A DNA stretch of 52,267 bases from Nautiliaceae bacterium (GCA_027062285.1 JAMOTL010000011.1:1-52267); one strand, 5' to 3'; positions 37,657 to 47,037 are shown, counted from the stretch's first letter. Notes: generated from the sequence alone by a model not told the origin. Translations and numbers: made by a program.

Positions 37657-38526
37657 ATGGTTATAAAATATCTGGATAAAATATATACTTTTTTGGTGAT
37701 AAACAGAGAGTCAAGTTTTTCAAAAGCAAGTAAAATTTTAGGTATATCCCAGCCAGCCGTTACGCAACAGATAAGAATACTTGAAAATTTTTTGGGGGTT
37801 AGTCTGTTTGAGCGTAAAAAAAACGGCGTAATTTTAACTAAAGAAGGGCAAAATTTTTTAAAAATAGCTTTGGAGTTTGAAGAATTTTTAAAAGAATTCG
37901 ATACGAAAGTAAATAAATTTAAAAATGTCGATACACCGTTTTTAATAGGAGCAAGTCCGACTGTCGGTAATTATAACTTGCCTGAATGTATTAAATACTT
38001 TAAAACGCTTATTAATAAAGAAATTAACCTTATAATAAAAAGCAACGATTCACTATTTGAAGATATAAAAAATTCAGCAATAGATATGGCTTTTGTAACC
38101 AAAAAGAAAAATAACGGATTAAATTATGTAGAGTGGCTTGAAGACGAGCTTGTGGTTTTTTCAAATAAACCGCTGCCGCCTACAATCGAAATGGAAGATT
38201 TAAAAAATTATAAAATGATATGCCGTGAGCCGGATTCTTCTACAAGAGATTTTATTAAAAAAGTTTTTGAAGAAAATAAATTTGAATGCGACGTATTGAA
38301 TATTTTAAGCGTAGTTCATAATTCAACCGCCCTTAAATTTACCGTAATGAATGCTCCGGAACAAGTGGTTTCGATTATTTCTAAAATGGTTATAAAAGAT
38401 GAATTAAAAGAAAAGAAACTTTTTGCTTCTAAAATAAAAGGTATCAACCTTAAAAGAAAAACTTATATTGTCTTTAAAGAAAAAACAAAAGACATAGAAG
38501 CGATTTTAAGTTTTATTCGCTCATAA
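37657..38526 (+). CDS. LysR-family transcriptional regulator
   Basis: 289 residues. N-terminal winged helix (about 1-65): S-F-S-K-A-S-K-I-L-G-I-S-Q-P-A-V-T-Q-Q-I, L-G-V-x-L-F-E-R. A co-inducer domain follows. LysR proteins usually control an adjacent divergent gene, here uvrD, but this could be coincidence. Ligand not identified. Overlaps the convergent SspB-like gene by 14 bases. Confidence 0.88.
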   Translation: MVIKYLDKIYTFLVINRESSFSKASKILGISQPAVTQQIRILENFLGVSLFERKKNGVILTKEGQNFLKIALEFEEFLKEFDTKVNKFKNVDTPFLIGASPTVGNYNLPECIKYFKTLINKEINLIIKSNDSLFEDIKNSAIDMAFVTKKKNNGLNYVEWLEDELVVFSNKPLPPTIEMEDLKNYKMICREPDSSTRDFIKKVFEENKFECDVLNILSVVHNSTALKFTVMNAPEQVVSIISKMVIKDELKEKKLFASKIKGINLKRKTYIVFKEKTKDIEAILSFIRS

Positions 38527-38938
38527 ATTTTTTGTTTCTTGGATTTGCGGCAAAAGGATTTTTCGGTTTTTCTTCTTTCGGTTTCGGAAGGGTGGCCGCA
38601 GGATTTATGAAAAGCGGTGTTTCATATTGTAAAATCTGGATGATATTTCCTATAGGTACCGTTACTACGCTTCCGAAATTTTCTTCTCCGAATCCCGCTT
38701 CAAATATTAAATTATCATCTTCTATTTTTGCAGTGGAGAGGGTATAGTTGGCTAAAACGAATATTATTATATCTTTATATGCGCTGATAATATGTTCGGG
38801 TAATTTCGGCTCAAATTTTATACCTTCAAGAGCACAAACAATTGAAAATTCGTCATTTACATTATCTAAAAGAAAATACAAAAGCTCTTTTGCGTGAGCT
38901 TCTTTTAGTTTTCTGAATTCTTTATTTTTTATAATCAT
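38513..38938 (-). CDS. SspB-like protein (possible ClpXP adaptor)
   Basis: 141 residues. The arrangement resembles the SspB substrate-binding core: a helix with F-L-L-D-N, then I-V-x-A-L-E-G-I-K-F, I-I-I-F-V-L-A-N, E-D-D-N-L-I-F-E-A-G-F-G and V-T-V-P-I-G-N-I-I-Q-I-L. SspB delivers ssrA-tagged proteins to ClpXP. The tail (about 115-141) is charged and Pro-rich; a typical C-terminal ClpX-binding motif is not obvious. It follows pepF with a 17-base overlap. The call rests on pattern only; it may be a diverged relative. Confidence 0.5.
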   Translation of the reverse strand: MIIKNKEFRKLKEAHAKELLYFLLDNVNDEFSIVCALEGIKFEPKLPEHIISAYKDIIIFVLANYTLSTAKIEDDNLIFEAGFGEENFGSVVTVPIGNIIQILQYETPLFINPAATLPKPKEEKPKNPFAANPRNKKFMSE

Positions 38939-40658
38939 TACTTATATCCTTAAATTCTAATAGCATATCTTTTACTACGTTAATACCTTTTTCCCAGAAA
39001 TCTTCACTTTCGATATTAATATTGAAAAGTTCGGAAAACTGTTTTTTTGGAGGTATGCTTCCGCCTTGTTTTAAAAATTCAATGTATTTTTCTTCGAAAT
39101 TTTCAAAACCTTCTTTATAAAGTTTATATAAACTCAGTACTAAAAGCTGGGCATAAGAGTATGCATAACAGTAAAATGGCGAATGAATAAAATGAGGAAT
39201 ATAACTCCACCAGATTTCATAATTTTTTGTAAGATATATGCTTTCACCGAACATTTTTTGATTTTCTTCCATCCAGAATTTATTATATTCTTCCGGTTTT
39301 AATTCATCAAAACTGTGAACTCTTCTTTCAAAATTAGTAAATACAATCTGTCTAAAAAGCGTTGCGAAGATATCTTCAAGTTTAGCTGCATATGTTTCAA
39401 TCAATTCTTCTTTTGGGAGAGTTTTTTTAATCTCTTCAAATAAAAGCATTTCAGCAAAAATACTTGCTGTCTCAGCAGTTGTAAGAGGTGTGTCTTGATT
39501 TAGATATCCAACGTCTTTTGCCAGATACTGATGTATGGCGTGTCCCAGTTCGTGAGCCAGGGTAAATACGTCTCTTCTTTGATTTGTATAGTTTAAGAGT
39601 ACGTAAGGATGAGCTTTTGGAGTGGCTGAATGTGAAAAAGCGCCGCTTCTTTTACCTTCTTTTGGATATACGTCTATCCATCCTTCCTCAAAGGCTTTTT
39701 TAGCTATTTCATAAAATGTAGGAGAGAAATTTTTAAATGCTTTCAAAACCAGCTCTTTTGCTTCTTCATAAGAAATTTCCGGAGTTTTGTCTGTGAGTTT
39801 AATCGGAGCGTATCTGTCGTAATCATAAAGTCTTTCATATCCTAATAGTTCTTTTTTTATGTTGTAATATTCTTCTACGATAGAAGTGTTGGAATTTACA
39901 GTATTAACAAGTGCGTCCACACTTTTTTTGCTGACTCTGTTAGCTAAATGTCTCGGGGATTCAGGTTCGTCATACCCTCTTATATCCAAATAATCTATTT
40001 TCCAGTCTTTTTTTACCTGATTGTAGATATAAGCTAATAGTTCCTGATGAGGTTTTAATCCCAAAGTCAAGCTGACTTGTGCTTTTTTTCTTTCATTTCT
40101 ATCAGGCGAATATAGTTTGCTTAAAACTTCTTCTTCGCTTAAAAGTTTTCCGTCCAAGAAAAATTTAATTCTTGAAATCGTCTCATCAAAGAGTCTTGTA
40201 AACGCGCTGCTTGAAGTCAAATCTTTTTTCATAAGTATTTTTTCTTCTTTTTCGCTGAGTTTATAAGGAGCTTCTTCTTGTAAATGGATGAGATAATATT
40301 TATAAACTCCGGCGTTATCGATGAATCTTTGTTGTTTGTCAATAGGAAGGTGGATAAATTCAAGTTCAAACCAGATTAAATGTTCTTCCGCCTGGGTTGC
40401 AAGTTCTTGAAATTTGGCTAAAAATGTTCCCTTGCTTGAATCGGTGGCAAATTCCAGATATACATATGTCAAAGCCCTTCCGATATTTTCCCAAATATCT
40501 TCATATTCTTTTAAAACTTCTATAAATTCTTCAGAAGTTAAAGTATATAGTCTGTTTTTGTATTTTTTTTCAAATTCTTTTGCTCTGAAAATCGCTTGTT
40601 TTAAAAATTCTTCAGCTTCTGTAAGAGAATCAAAAAGTGCCGATAAGTCCCAATTCAT
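38922..40658 (-). CDS. pepF: Oligoendopeptidase F (M3B family)
   Basis: 578-residue cytosolic zinc peptidase for short peptides. Zinc site H-E-L-G-H in the T-L-A-H-E-L-G-H-A-I-H-Q stretch (about 367-378), followed by a downstream Glu in T-A-E-T-A-S-I-F-A-E. Size and flanking motifs match the family. Likely co-transcribed with the SspB-like gene. Confidence 0.9.
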   Translation of the reverse strand: MNWDLSALFDSLTEAEEFLKQAIFRAKEFEKKYKNRLYTLTSEEFIEVLKEYEDIWENIGRALTYVYLEFATDSSKGTFLAKFQELATQAEEHLIWFELEFIHLPIDKQQRFIDNAGVYKYYLIHLQEEAPYKLSEKEEKILMKKDLTSSSAFTRLFDETISRIKFFLDGKLLSEEEVLSKLYSPDRNERKKAQVSLTLGLKPHQELLAYIYNQVKKDWKIDYLDIRGYDEPESPRHLANRVSKKSVDALVNTVNSNTSIVEEYYNIKKELLGYERLYDYDRYAPIKLTDKTPEISYEEAKELVLKAFKNFSPTFYEIAKKAFEEGWIDVYPKEGKRSGAFSHSATPKAHPYVLLNYTNQRRDVFTLAHELGHAIHQYLAKDVGYLNQDTPLTTAETASIFAEMLLFEEIKKTLPKEELIETYAAKLEDIFATLFRQIVFTNFERRVHSFDELKPEEYNKFWMEENQKMFGESIYLTKNYEIWWSYIPHFIHSPFYCYAYSYAQLLVLSLYKLYKEGFENFEEKYIEFLKQGGSIPPKKQFSELFNINIESEDFWEKGINVVKDMLLEFKDISNDYKK

Positions 40659-40670
40659 TATATTCCTTTT

Positions 40671-41237
40671 TTATATAATTATATCAAAATCCTTTATTTC
40701 GTAAAATCCTAAAATTGCGTTAAGCATGGCTATTTTTTTAAAGTAGGGCAGGTCGTATTTATGTATATTTTCTTCTTTTAAAAAACCTTTATCAAGTAAT
40801 TCTTCTCTTTTCGTTCCGTAAAATAGCGGATGTTTTGGTGTGTACCATTCTTTACCGTCAAAAAAAGCAAGATTTGAAATAGTAGTGTCGGTTATGAGAT
40901 TGTTTTTAATTAAAATAAATTCGTCAAAGCCCGTGAAACTTTTTTTTATATTTTCAAAAATTTTACGGTTTTTGTATTTAAAAGCATACTCGAATGAGAT
41001 ATTTATTAACTTAAATTTTTTAAAATTTCTTTTGATTAAAGGAAAATATTCGATATTTTTAATACCTGAGGAGCTATAGGTTATTCTTACTCTTGCGTCT
41101 TTTTTTAAGTCTATATTTTTAAGCTCGGGAATTTTTTTCCATTTAAAATGTTTTGCTGTTTTATTTATTCGGTTTTGATGGTATTTTAAGTTCTGTATTT
41201 CAGAATTTTTAATTAAAACGGTCTCTATAAAATCCAA
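40671..41237 (-). CDS. pabC: Class IV PLP enzyme, probable aminodeoxychorismate lyase PabC
   Basis: 188 residues, short for fold-type IV aminotransferases. A likely PLP-binding Lys in the F-K-Y-K-N-R-K region (about 90-95) and the I-T-D-T-T-I-S-N motif support the class. With pabB in the window the lyase role in p-aminobenzoate synthesis is favoured. In several relatives PabB and PabC are fused, here they are separate and about 3 kb apart. Single ATG start, weak ribosome site. Confidence 0.75.
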   Translation of the reverse strand: MDFIETVLIKNSEIQNLKYHQNRINKTAKHFKWKKIPELKNIDLKKDARVRITYSSSGIKNIEYFPLIKRNFKKFKLINISFEYAFKYKNRKIFENIKKSFTGFDEFILIKNNLITDTTISNLAFFDGKEWYTPKHPLFYGTKREELLDKGFLKEENIHKYDLPYFKKIAMLNAILGFYEIKDFDIII

Positions 41238-41298
41238 TTTTTTTCTCCGTTGATTAAAATTTATACAAATTTTAAGACTATTTTTATATTTAGTTGGT

Positions 41299-41304
41299 TA
41301 TAAT
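41299..41304 (+). promoter_or_regulatory. -10 box for glnA
   Basis: TATAAT 27 bases before the glnA start, with G-rich context TTGGT just upstream. No strong -35. Confidence 0.5.
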
Positions 41305-41331
41305 TATTCCAAAATAAAAAAAGGAGAGCAA

Positions 41332-42756
41332 ATGAAAATCAAAGAATTTATTCAAGAATGCAAAGATAGAGAAATTGAGTTCGTTGATTTTAGGTTTACA
41401 GATATTAAAGGTGTATGGCATCACGTAACTTATGATATCGACGCTATTGATGAAGACATTTTAAGAAACGGACTTCCGTTTGACGGTAGTTCAATTCCCG
41501 CATGGCAGCCTATTAACGAATCAGATATGGTATTAAAACCTGATCTTGAAATCGGAACGCATTTTGTTGACCCGTTTACAGCTGATCCTACAATGGTTGT
41601 ATTTTGTGATGTTTATAACACTGACGGAACTCCTTATGAAAAATGCCCGAGAAGTATTGCTAAAAGAGCTTTAAAATATATGGAAGAGCAAGGAATTGCC
41701 GATACTGCTTATTTCGGACCTGAAAATGAGTTTTTCGTATTTGAAAATGTGGTTGTTAGGGATGAAATTAACGCTCAGTGTTATGAAGTTGATACTGCTG
41801 AAGGTGCTTGGAACGATTATGTGGCCGAATTTGGAGATGAATTAAATATAGGTCACAGACCAAGAACAAAAGGCGGATATTTCCCTGTGCCTCCTGTTGA
41901 TAGTATGATGGATTTAAGAGCTGAAATGGCGAAAGTATTAAAAGAAGTAGGACTTCAAACATTTGTTCTACATCATGAAGTTGCTCAGGGGCAAGGTGAG
42001 ATTGGAGTTAAATTCGGTACATTAATTGAAGCGGCTGATAATGTTCAAAAACTTAAATACGTTGTAAAAATGGTAGCTCACCTAAACGGAAAAACAGCGA
42101 CATTTATGCCAAAACCACTTTACGGAGATAACGGAAGCGGTATGCATACTCACATCTCTTTATGGAAAGACGGAAAAAACCTTTTCTATGGTGACGGGTA
42201 TGCGAATTTAAGCAAACTAGGACTTAACTTTATCGGGGGAGTTTTAAAATACGCTCCGGCAGTTGCGGCATTTACAAACGCTTCAACAAACTCTTATAAA
42301 AGATTAATTCCAGGATTTGAAGCACCTTCAATTCTTACATACTCTGCTAAAAACAGAAGTGCAAGCTGTAGAATTCCTTGGGGAGCAGGAGAAAAATCAG
42401 TAAGAGCTGAATTTAGATTTCCTGATAGTTCGTCTTGTCCGTATCTTGCATTTACAGCGCTTTTAATGGCTGGACTTGAAGGAATTAAAAATGAAATTGA
42501 TCCGGGTGAACCGATGGAAATCGATTTATTTGAATTGACTCTTGATGAGATTAGAGAAAAAGGAATAAGACAGCTTCCTCATACTTTAAGAGAAGCTATT
42601 GAAGAAATGCTTAAAAATAAAGAGCTGTTCAAACAAGGTAACGTAATGACGGAAGATTTTATTCAAACTTATCAACACTTTAAATTTGAATCTGAAATCT
42701 GGCCGTGGGAAGGAAGACCGCATCCATATGAATTCATCACAACTTATTCTTGCTAA
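41332..42756 (+). CDS. glnA: Type I glutamine synthetase
   Basis: 474 residues. N-terminal beta-Grasp with L-P-F-D-G-S-S-I; catalytic motifs [16 protein letters not shown], the G-S-G-M-H-T-H loop and R-I-P-W-G. Makes glutamine from glutamate and ammonia. The usual adenylylation Tyr region (N-L-Y-D-L) reads D-L-F-E-L here, with Phe-400 in place of Tyr, so AMP modification is not expected. ATG with AAAGGAG. Confidence 0.96.
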   Translation: MKIKEFIQECKDREIEFVDFRFTDIKGVWHHVTYDIDAIDEDILRNGLPFDGSSIPAWQPINESDMVLKPDLEIGTHFVDPFTADPTMVVFCDVYNTDGTPYEKCPRSIAKRALKYMEEQGIADTAYFGPENEFFVFENVVVRDEINAQCYEVDTAEGAWNDYVAEFGDELNIGHRPRTKGGYFPVPPVDSMMDLRAEMAKVLKEVGLQTFVLHHEVAQGQGEIGVKFGTLIEAADNVQKLKYVVKMVAHLNGKTATFMPKPLYGDNGSGMHTHISLWKDGKNLFYGDGYANLSKLGLNFIGGVLKYAPAVAAFTNASTNSYKRLIPGFEAPSILTYSAKNRSASCRIPWGAGEKSVRAEFRFPDSSSCPYLAFTALLMAGLEGIKNEIDPGEPMEIDLFELTLDEIREKGIRQLPHTLREAIEEMLKNKELFKQGNVMTEDFIQTYQHFKFESEIWPWEGRPHPYEFITTYSC

Positions 42757-42781
42757 TTCCTTCTTTTTTTTCTTTTTTTGC

Positions 42782-42787
42782 TATAAT
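42782..42787 (+). promoter_or_regulatory. -10 box for the two-receiver cyclase gene
   Basis: TATAAT 23 bases before the start, in the 54-base gap after glnA. Confidence 0.45.
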
Positions 42788-42810
42788 TTGTAAAAACACT
42801 AAAGGAAATT

Positions 42811-44007
42811 ATGAACATTTTAGTTGTTGAAGATTCTATAGTTTATAGAAATGCCATAAAAAATAAAATAGAAAAGAATCTTCTTTTTGCAAAATGTAAT
42901 ACCATATCTACTTTTAAAGAATTAAAAAATCAGTCAAAATCTTATGATTTGTATATTTGCGATTATAATCTTCCTGATGCCCCAAACGGAGAACATATTG
43001 AATCATTAATAAATGCCGGTAAAGACGTGATTGTTATGACAAAATATGAAAATGCATTTTTGGACTTTTCTTTGAAAGAGAAGGTTCTTGAATATTTGAT
43101 AAAAGATGATAATTCGATGCTTGATTATTTAATCAAGTTTATAAGACGCGTAAATAAAAATAAAAACATTAATTTACTTATTGTGGAAGATTGTCATATG
43201 ACAAGAGAAATTCAAAAGCGTATTTTAAAAAAGCTTAAATTTAAAATATTTGAAGCGGAAAATGGAGAAGAAGCTCTTGATATTTTGAAAAATAATGAAA
43301 TAGATTTGATTATTACTGATTTGACAATGCCTAAAATAGATGGAAAAGAGCTTATAAAAAAAGTTAGAAAAAAGAAAAAAATAACGGAACTTCCAATCAT
43401 AGTAATTTCTTCTAATGAAGATAGTTCTATGTTTTTAAAAGCTTTGAAACTCGGGGCAAATGATTATTTAAAAAAGCCTTTTTTAAAAGAAGAACTGGTA
43501 ATTAGAGTGAATAATTTATTAGATTTATATGATTCGTTTAAACGCATAAGCTCTCAACTGCAAAAAGATTCTCTAACGGGAGTTTATAATAGATTTTATT
43601 TGGAAAATACGTTAGAGAGTATTTTTAATATGTATGAAAAAAAATCTATAGTAATGCTTGATATCGATTATTTTAAAAAAATTAACGATAATTACGGTCA
43701 TCAGTTTGGAGATGAAGTCTTAAAAAATTTTGCTGAAAAAATAAAAAACGTTATAAGAAAAAGTGATATAGTTATAAGATACGGAGGAGAAGAATTTCTT
43801 ATATTTATGCCTAACACTTCGAAAGAAGAAGCTTTGATAGTTTTATTAAAAATAAAAAACGTCATAAAAAATGATAAAACTTTTAAATATACTTTTTCAG
43901 CAGGTATAGCCGATGAAGGCGAAACCCTTGCCGAGATGATAAAAATTGCAGATGACAGACTTTATAAAGCTAAAAAGAGCGGAAGAAATAAAATTATTTT
44001 TAAATAG
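42811..44007 (+). CDS. Response regulator REC-REC-GGDEF, diguanylate cyclase (CbrR-like)
   Basis: 398 residues. Two receiver domains: the first (about 1-118) with D in I-C-D-Y-N-L-P, the second (about 120-238) with D in I-T-D-L-T-M-P and a K-K-P-F switch Lys. A GGDEF domain (about 250-398) has D-x-L-T-G-V-Y-N-R, the active loop G-G-E-E-F and an R-K-S-D product-inhibition site five residues before it. All features are intact, so c-di-GMP synthesis under phosphorylation control is likely. The architecture equals Campylobacter CbrR. No partner kinase is adjacent. Confidence 0.9.
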   Translation: MNILVVEDSIVYRNAIKNKIEKNLLFAKCNTISTFKELKNQSKSYDLYICDYNLPDAPNGEHIESLINAGKDVIVMTKYENAFLDFSLKEKVLEYLIKDDNSMLDYLIKFIRRVNKNKNINLLIVEDCHMTREIQKRILKKLKFKIFEAENGEEALDILKNNEIDLIITDLTMPKIDGKELIKKVRKKKKITELPIIVISSNEDSSMFLKALKLGANDYLKKPFLKEELVIRVNNLLDLYDSFKRISSQLQKDSLTGVYNRFYLENTLESIFNMYEKKSIVMLDIDYFKKINDNYGHQFGDEVLKNFAEKIKNVIRKSDIVIRYGGEEFLIFMPNTSKEEALIVLLKIKNVIKNDKTFKYTFSAGIADEGETLAEMIKIADDRLYKAKKSGRNKIIFK

Positions 44008-44911
44008 GAATATAAACTTTTTTTATCATTTCTTCATATTCTTTTTTTAAATCGCTGTCTATTGTAATACCCCCGCCGCTTTTATAGATAAATTCATTGG
44101 GTTTGGTTGTTTTTTCAATATATCTTATAATTACCGCACTATCTAAAAACGTTTTTTCATCCGTAATTCCAAAAATTCCCGTATAAAAACCTCTTTGGTA
44201 ATTTTCAGCTTTTTTTATAATCTCCACCGTCTTTTTTTTAGGAGTACCCGTTACAGAACCGGCAGGAAGCATTTTGGAAATTATCTCCATCCAGTTTTCT
44301 TGCCAGGAGGGTATTTGGGCTTCTATTTCACTACTTACTTGTAAAAGTTCTTTTTCTCCGGCTTTTATTTTGTCAATAAATCTGAATTTATTTACTTTTA
44401 CATGTTTTCCGATAATACCTAAATCATTTCTAAGTAAATCAACTACCATAGTGTGTTCGGCCATCTCTTTTTGGTCGTTTAAAATTATCTCTCTTGCTCT
44501 TGGGATTGATGCGTCTATTGTACCTTTCATCGGATAGGTATAAATTTTATCATTTTGTATTTTTACAAATCTCTCAGGTGAAAAAGTTACGAATTTGTCC
44601 TTAAAATAGAGCTTAAATGGTGCTTTTGAGGAAGCAAAGATTTCAAGTAAAGAGCAGTTTGTTTTAATAAGTGTCGGAAAAGTTAAATTTAATAAATATG
44701 TGTTTCCTTTTTTTATCTCTTCTATTACATAATTAAAAGCATCTTTATATCTTTTAAAAGAAACGGGGTTTTTTGAAGTGATTTTACAATTTTTTTTCGG
44801 TAAATCTAAAGGCATATGGGAAAAAGAGGGAAAAGAGAAATAGATATCTTTTATATTTTCAATGTTCTCTATATATTTGTTTCCGTTAAAATCGATTAAA
44901 AAAAATTTCAT
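44000..44911 (-). CDS. pabB: Aminodeoxychorismate synthase component I (PabB)
   Basis: 303 residues, the chorismate-binding half only, with F-V-T-F-S-P-E-R-F, P-M-K-G-T-I-D-A, E-H-T-M-V-V-D-L-L-R-N-D and S-V-T-G-T-P-K-K. Short compared with E. coli PabB (about 450), lacking the N-terminal part, as in other short homologues. It converts chorismate with ammonia or glutamine-derived ammonia. Starts two bases after the pyrB stop; overlaps the cyclase end by 8 bases. Confidence 0.88.
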   Translation of the reverse strand: MKFFLIDFNGNKYIENIENIKDIYFSFPSFSHMPLDLPKKNCKITSKNPVSFKRYKDAFNYVIEEIKKGNTYLLNLTFPTLIKTNCSLLEIFASSKAPFKLYFKDKFVTFSPERFVKIQNDKIYTYPMKGTIDASIPRAREIILNDQKEMAEHTMVVDLLRNDLGIIGKHVKVNKFRFIDKIKAGEKELLQVSSEIEAQIPSWQENWMEIISKMLPAGSVTGTPKKKTVEIIKKAENYQRGFYTGIFGITDEKTFLDSAVIIRYIEKTTKPNEFIYKSGGGITIDSDLKKEYEEMIKKVYIPI

Positions 44912-44912
44912 T

Positions 44913-45785
44913 TTACCCTATTAAATGTTTTAAAATCGCCATTCTGACAGCAACTCCGTTTTTTACCTGTTCTAATACCAAACATCTCTCATCTTCCAGA
45001 ACTTCATCTTCTATGTCTATATTTCTGTGAACCGGCCCCGGGTGAAGGATATAAATATTTTTATCTTTTATTAAATCTTTTGTGATTTTAAAATTTTCAG
45101 CATAATCTTTAAGACTTGCAAATGTCTGATTTTGATGTCTTTCCGTTTGAGTTCTTAAAGAAATTACGGCATCGGCAAAATCAATAGCTTCTTTTATATT
45201 ATGCGTAGTCGGAAGATGGGTTTTTGGTAAAAAGTGAGGAGGCCCGACTAAGAGAACTTTTGCTCCGAATCTTGTTAAAAGTTCTATATCGCTGTTTGCC
45301 ACTCTGCTGTTTCTTATATCACCTACTATTGCTATTTTTTTACCTTCTACTCCTCCCCATTTTTGAAAAAGGGTAAAAAGGTCTAATAGTCCTTGTGTCG
45401 GATGCTGATGAGCTCCGTCTCCCGCGTTTATTATAGAACATTTTACGTATTTTGAGAGAATCTTCGGAACTCCCGCTCTATTGTGTCTTACTACAATCGC
45501 ATCAGGTCCCATGGCATCAAGATTTGCCGCGGTATCAAAAAGAGTTTCTCCTTTAGCAGTCGAGCTTTTAGCTACATCTAGATTAACTACATCGGCACCA
45601 AGTCTTCTTGCGGCTATTTCAAAACTACTTCTGGTACGGGTCGAATTTTCAAAAAATATATTAATAATCAGTTTTCCTGCCAAATCGTCTCTTTTTATTT
45701 CATCGAGGTATTGTGCGGCATTTGAAAAGATTTGTAATATTTCGGCTTTTGTAAAATCTTTTGTATGAGTTAAATGTTTTGACAT
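44913..45785 (-). CDS. pyrB: Aspartate carbamoyltransferase catalytic chain
   Basis: First committed step of pyrimidine synthesis. 290 residues with [15 protein letters not shown], and H-P-T-Q-G-L-L-D. No pyrI regulatory chain is adjacent, as usual in Campylobacterota. Start ATG with AAGGAA. Probably cotranscribed with pabB. Confidence 0.95.
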   Translation of the reverse strand: MSKHLTHTKDFTKAEILQIFSNAAQYLDEIKRDDLAGKLIINIFFENSTRTRSSFEIAARRLGADVVNLDVAKSSTAKGETLFDTAANLDAMGPDAIVVRHNRAGVPKILSKYVKCSIINAGDGAHQHPTQGLLDLFTLFQKWGGVEGKKIAIVGDIRNSRVANSDIELLTRFGAKVLLVGPPHFLPKTHLPTTHNIKEAIDFADAVISLRTQTERHQNQTFASLKDYAENFKITKDLIKDKNIYILHPGPVHRNIDIEDEVLEDERCLVLEQVKNGVAVRMAILKHLIG

Positions 45786-45800
45786 TTAATTCCTTTTTTG

Positions 45801-45806
45801 TATAAT
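45801..45806 (+). promoter_or_regulatory. -10 box for the membrane microprotein
   Basis: TATAAT 33 bases before a 32-codon ORF that has a strong ribosome site (AAAAAGGAG). Confidence 0.5.
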
Positions 45807-45838
45807 TTTACTATAAACTGGAAAAAAAGGAGAAAAAA

Positions 45839-45937
45839 ATGGATTTCGGATTAATTTTAGTTTCAGGGTTTATTACTACGTTTGCATTTATAGCGCTTGT
45901 ATATTACTATATGTTTAAAGCGACTCCGGACGCTTAA
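45839..45937 (+). CDS. 32-residue single-pass membrane microprotein
   Basis: ATG with AAAAAGGAG at ideal spacing and a TATAAT promoter. The product starts MDFGLILVSGFITTF, continues into a hydrophobic helix to about residue 25 and ends K-A-T-P-D-A. It overlaps the convergent cmoB stop by four bases. Size and topology recall small subunits of terminal oxidases or other membrane complexes, but there is no diagnostic motif. It would be missed by ORF cut-offs. Confidence 0.6.
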   Translation: MDFGLILVSGFITTFAFIALVYYYMFKATPDA

Positions 45938-46815
45938 TATTTTAATTTCAGATAACATCTGAGAGGGGGTTCGTACCCTTCAATTGTTTTCGTTTGGTCT
46001 TTATTCAGAAAACTTTCCAAACTTTCACCGTCAATCCAATCTGTTTTACGTTGCTCGTTTGTAGTGGTGTATCTTTTCCCTATAAATTGAATATCACTGA
46101 ACTTTGCTTTTTCTATCCAATTATATAATGCTTTAACCGTCGGAATAAAATAAACGTTTTTCATCTTTGCGTATCTTACAGGGCATAGTGCCACGTCATC
46201 ATTTCCTTCTATTATCAAGGTATCAAGTATAACTTCTCCACCTTTATTAAGTCCCGCTTTTAATTCTTTTAACATATCGATAGGATCCCGTCTGTGATAT
46301 AAAACACCCATACAGAAAATTACATCGAATTTTTTTTCATAATAGGGAATATGTTCGACTCCGAGAAGTTTATAATCTATATCGCTTTTTATGAATTTAT
46401 TAATAAAATCGAATTGAAGATTAAACAGGGCGCTCGGGTCGAATCCCGTTATGCTTTTCGGATTCATTTCAAGCATTCTAAACATATAATATCCGTTATT
46501 ACATCCAACATCCAAAACATCTTTATTTTCTAAATTTAAATGAGGCTTTAAAGAGTTCCATTTTATGTAACTTCTCCATTCACTGTCTATAAAAAGGTCG
46601 TTTATTTTAAAAGGACCTTTTCTCCACGGTTTTAACATTAGAGCCAGTTCTTTAATTTGAGGTGTTAGATTATCATTGGTTGTAATTTCTATTGTGTCGT
46701 TTAGTTTGTAGTCAGCACTGTTTACTTGAAAGTTATCGAGTTTTTCTTTTATAGGTTTAATATTTTTCCACTCAAACCACTTTTGTCGCTCTTTTAAAAT
46801 TTCAGCTATATTCAT
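45934..46815 (-). CDS. cmoB: tRNA U34 carboxymethyltransferase CmoB
   Basis: Uses carboxy-SAM to make cmo5U34 in tRNA. 293 residues: W-R-K-G-P-F near 87, SAM-binding V-L-D-V-G-C-N-N-G-Y-Y, G-V-E-H-I and M-G-V-L-Y-H-R-R. The carboxy-SAM maker CmoA is not in the window. Overlaps the upstream lipoprotein stop. Confidence 0.93.
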   Translation of the reverse strand: MNIAEILKERQKWFEWKNIKPIKEKLDNFQVNSADYKLNDTIEITTNDNLTPQIKELALMLKPWRKGPFKINDLFIDSEWRSYIKWNSLKPHLNLENKDVLDVGCNNGYYMFRMLEMNPKSITGFDPSALFNLQFDFINKFIKSDIDYKLLGVEHIPYYEKKFDVIFCMGVLYHRRDPIDMLKELKAGLNKGGEVILDTLIIEGNDDVALCPVRYAKMKNVYFIPTVKALYNWIEKAKFSDIQFIGKRYTTTNEQRKTDWIDGESLESFLNKDQTKTIEGYEPPLRCYLKLKY

Positions 46816-47000
46816 TAATTACACTCCAGGCATACAGGTTTTTTCTTTTTAAATTTTATTATCATGTCTTTACATTCTTTATAATAAGTTCCGTAAAATC
46901 CGTAATTTTCTTCACATTCCGGATAATATTTATATGAAATTCCTTCTTTTGTAACACAACCTATGAAAAAAAGTGGTATCATAATTAAAAAAAATTTCAT
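46815..47000 (-). CDS. 61-residue lipoprotein
   Basis: A signal peptide ending in lipobox F-I-G-C at residue 15, then a short mature part with five further Cys residues and a Lys-rich region (K-K-K-K-P). The ATG is preceded by AAGAGAAT, a weak site. It shares one base with the cmoB start, so is likely cotranscribed. Function unknown. Confidence 0.55.
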   Translation of the reverse strand: MKFFLIMIPLFFIGCVTKEGISYKYYPECEENYGFYGTYYKECKDMIIKFKKKKPVCLECN

Positions 47001-47037
47001 TGTTATTCTCTTTTTTTTGAAATTATAACAAAGGTAA

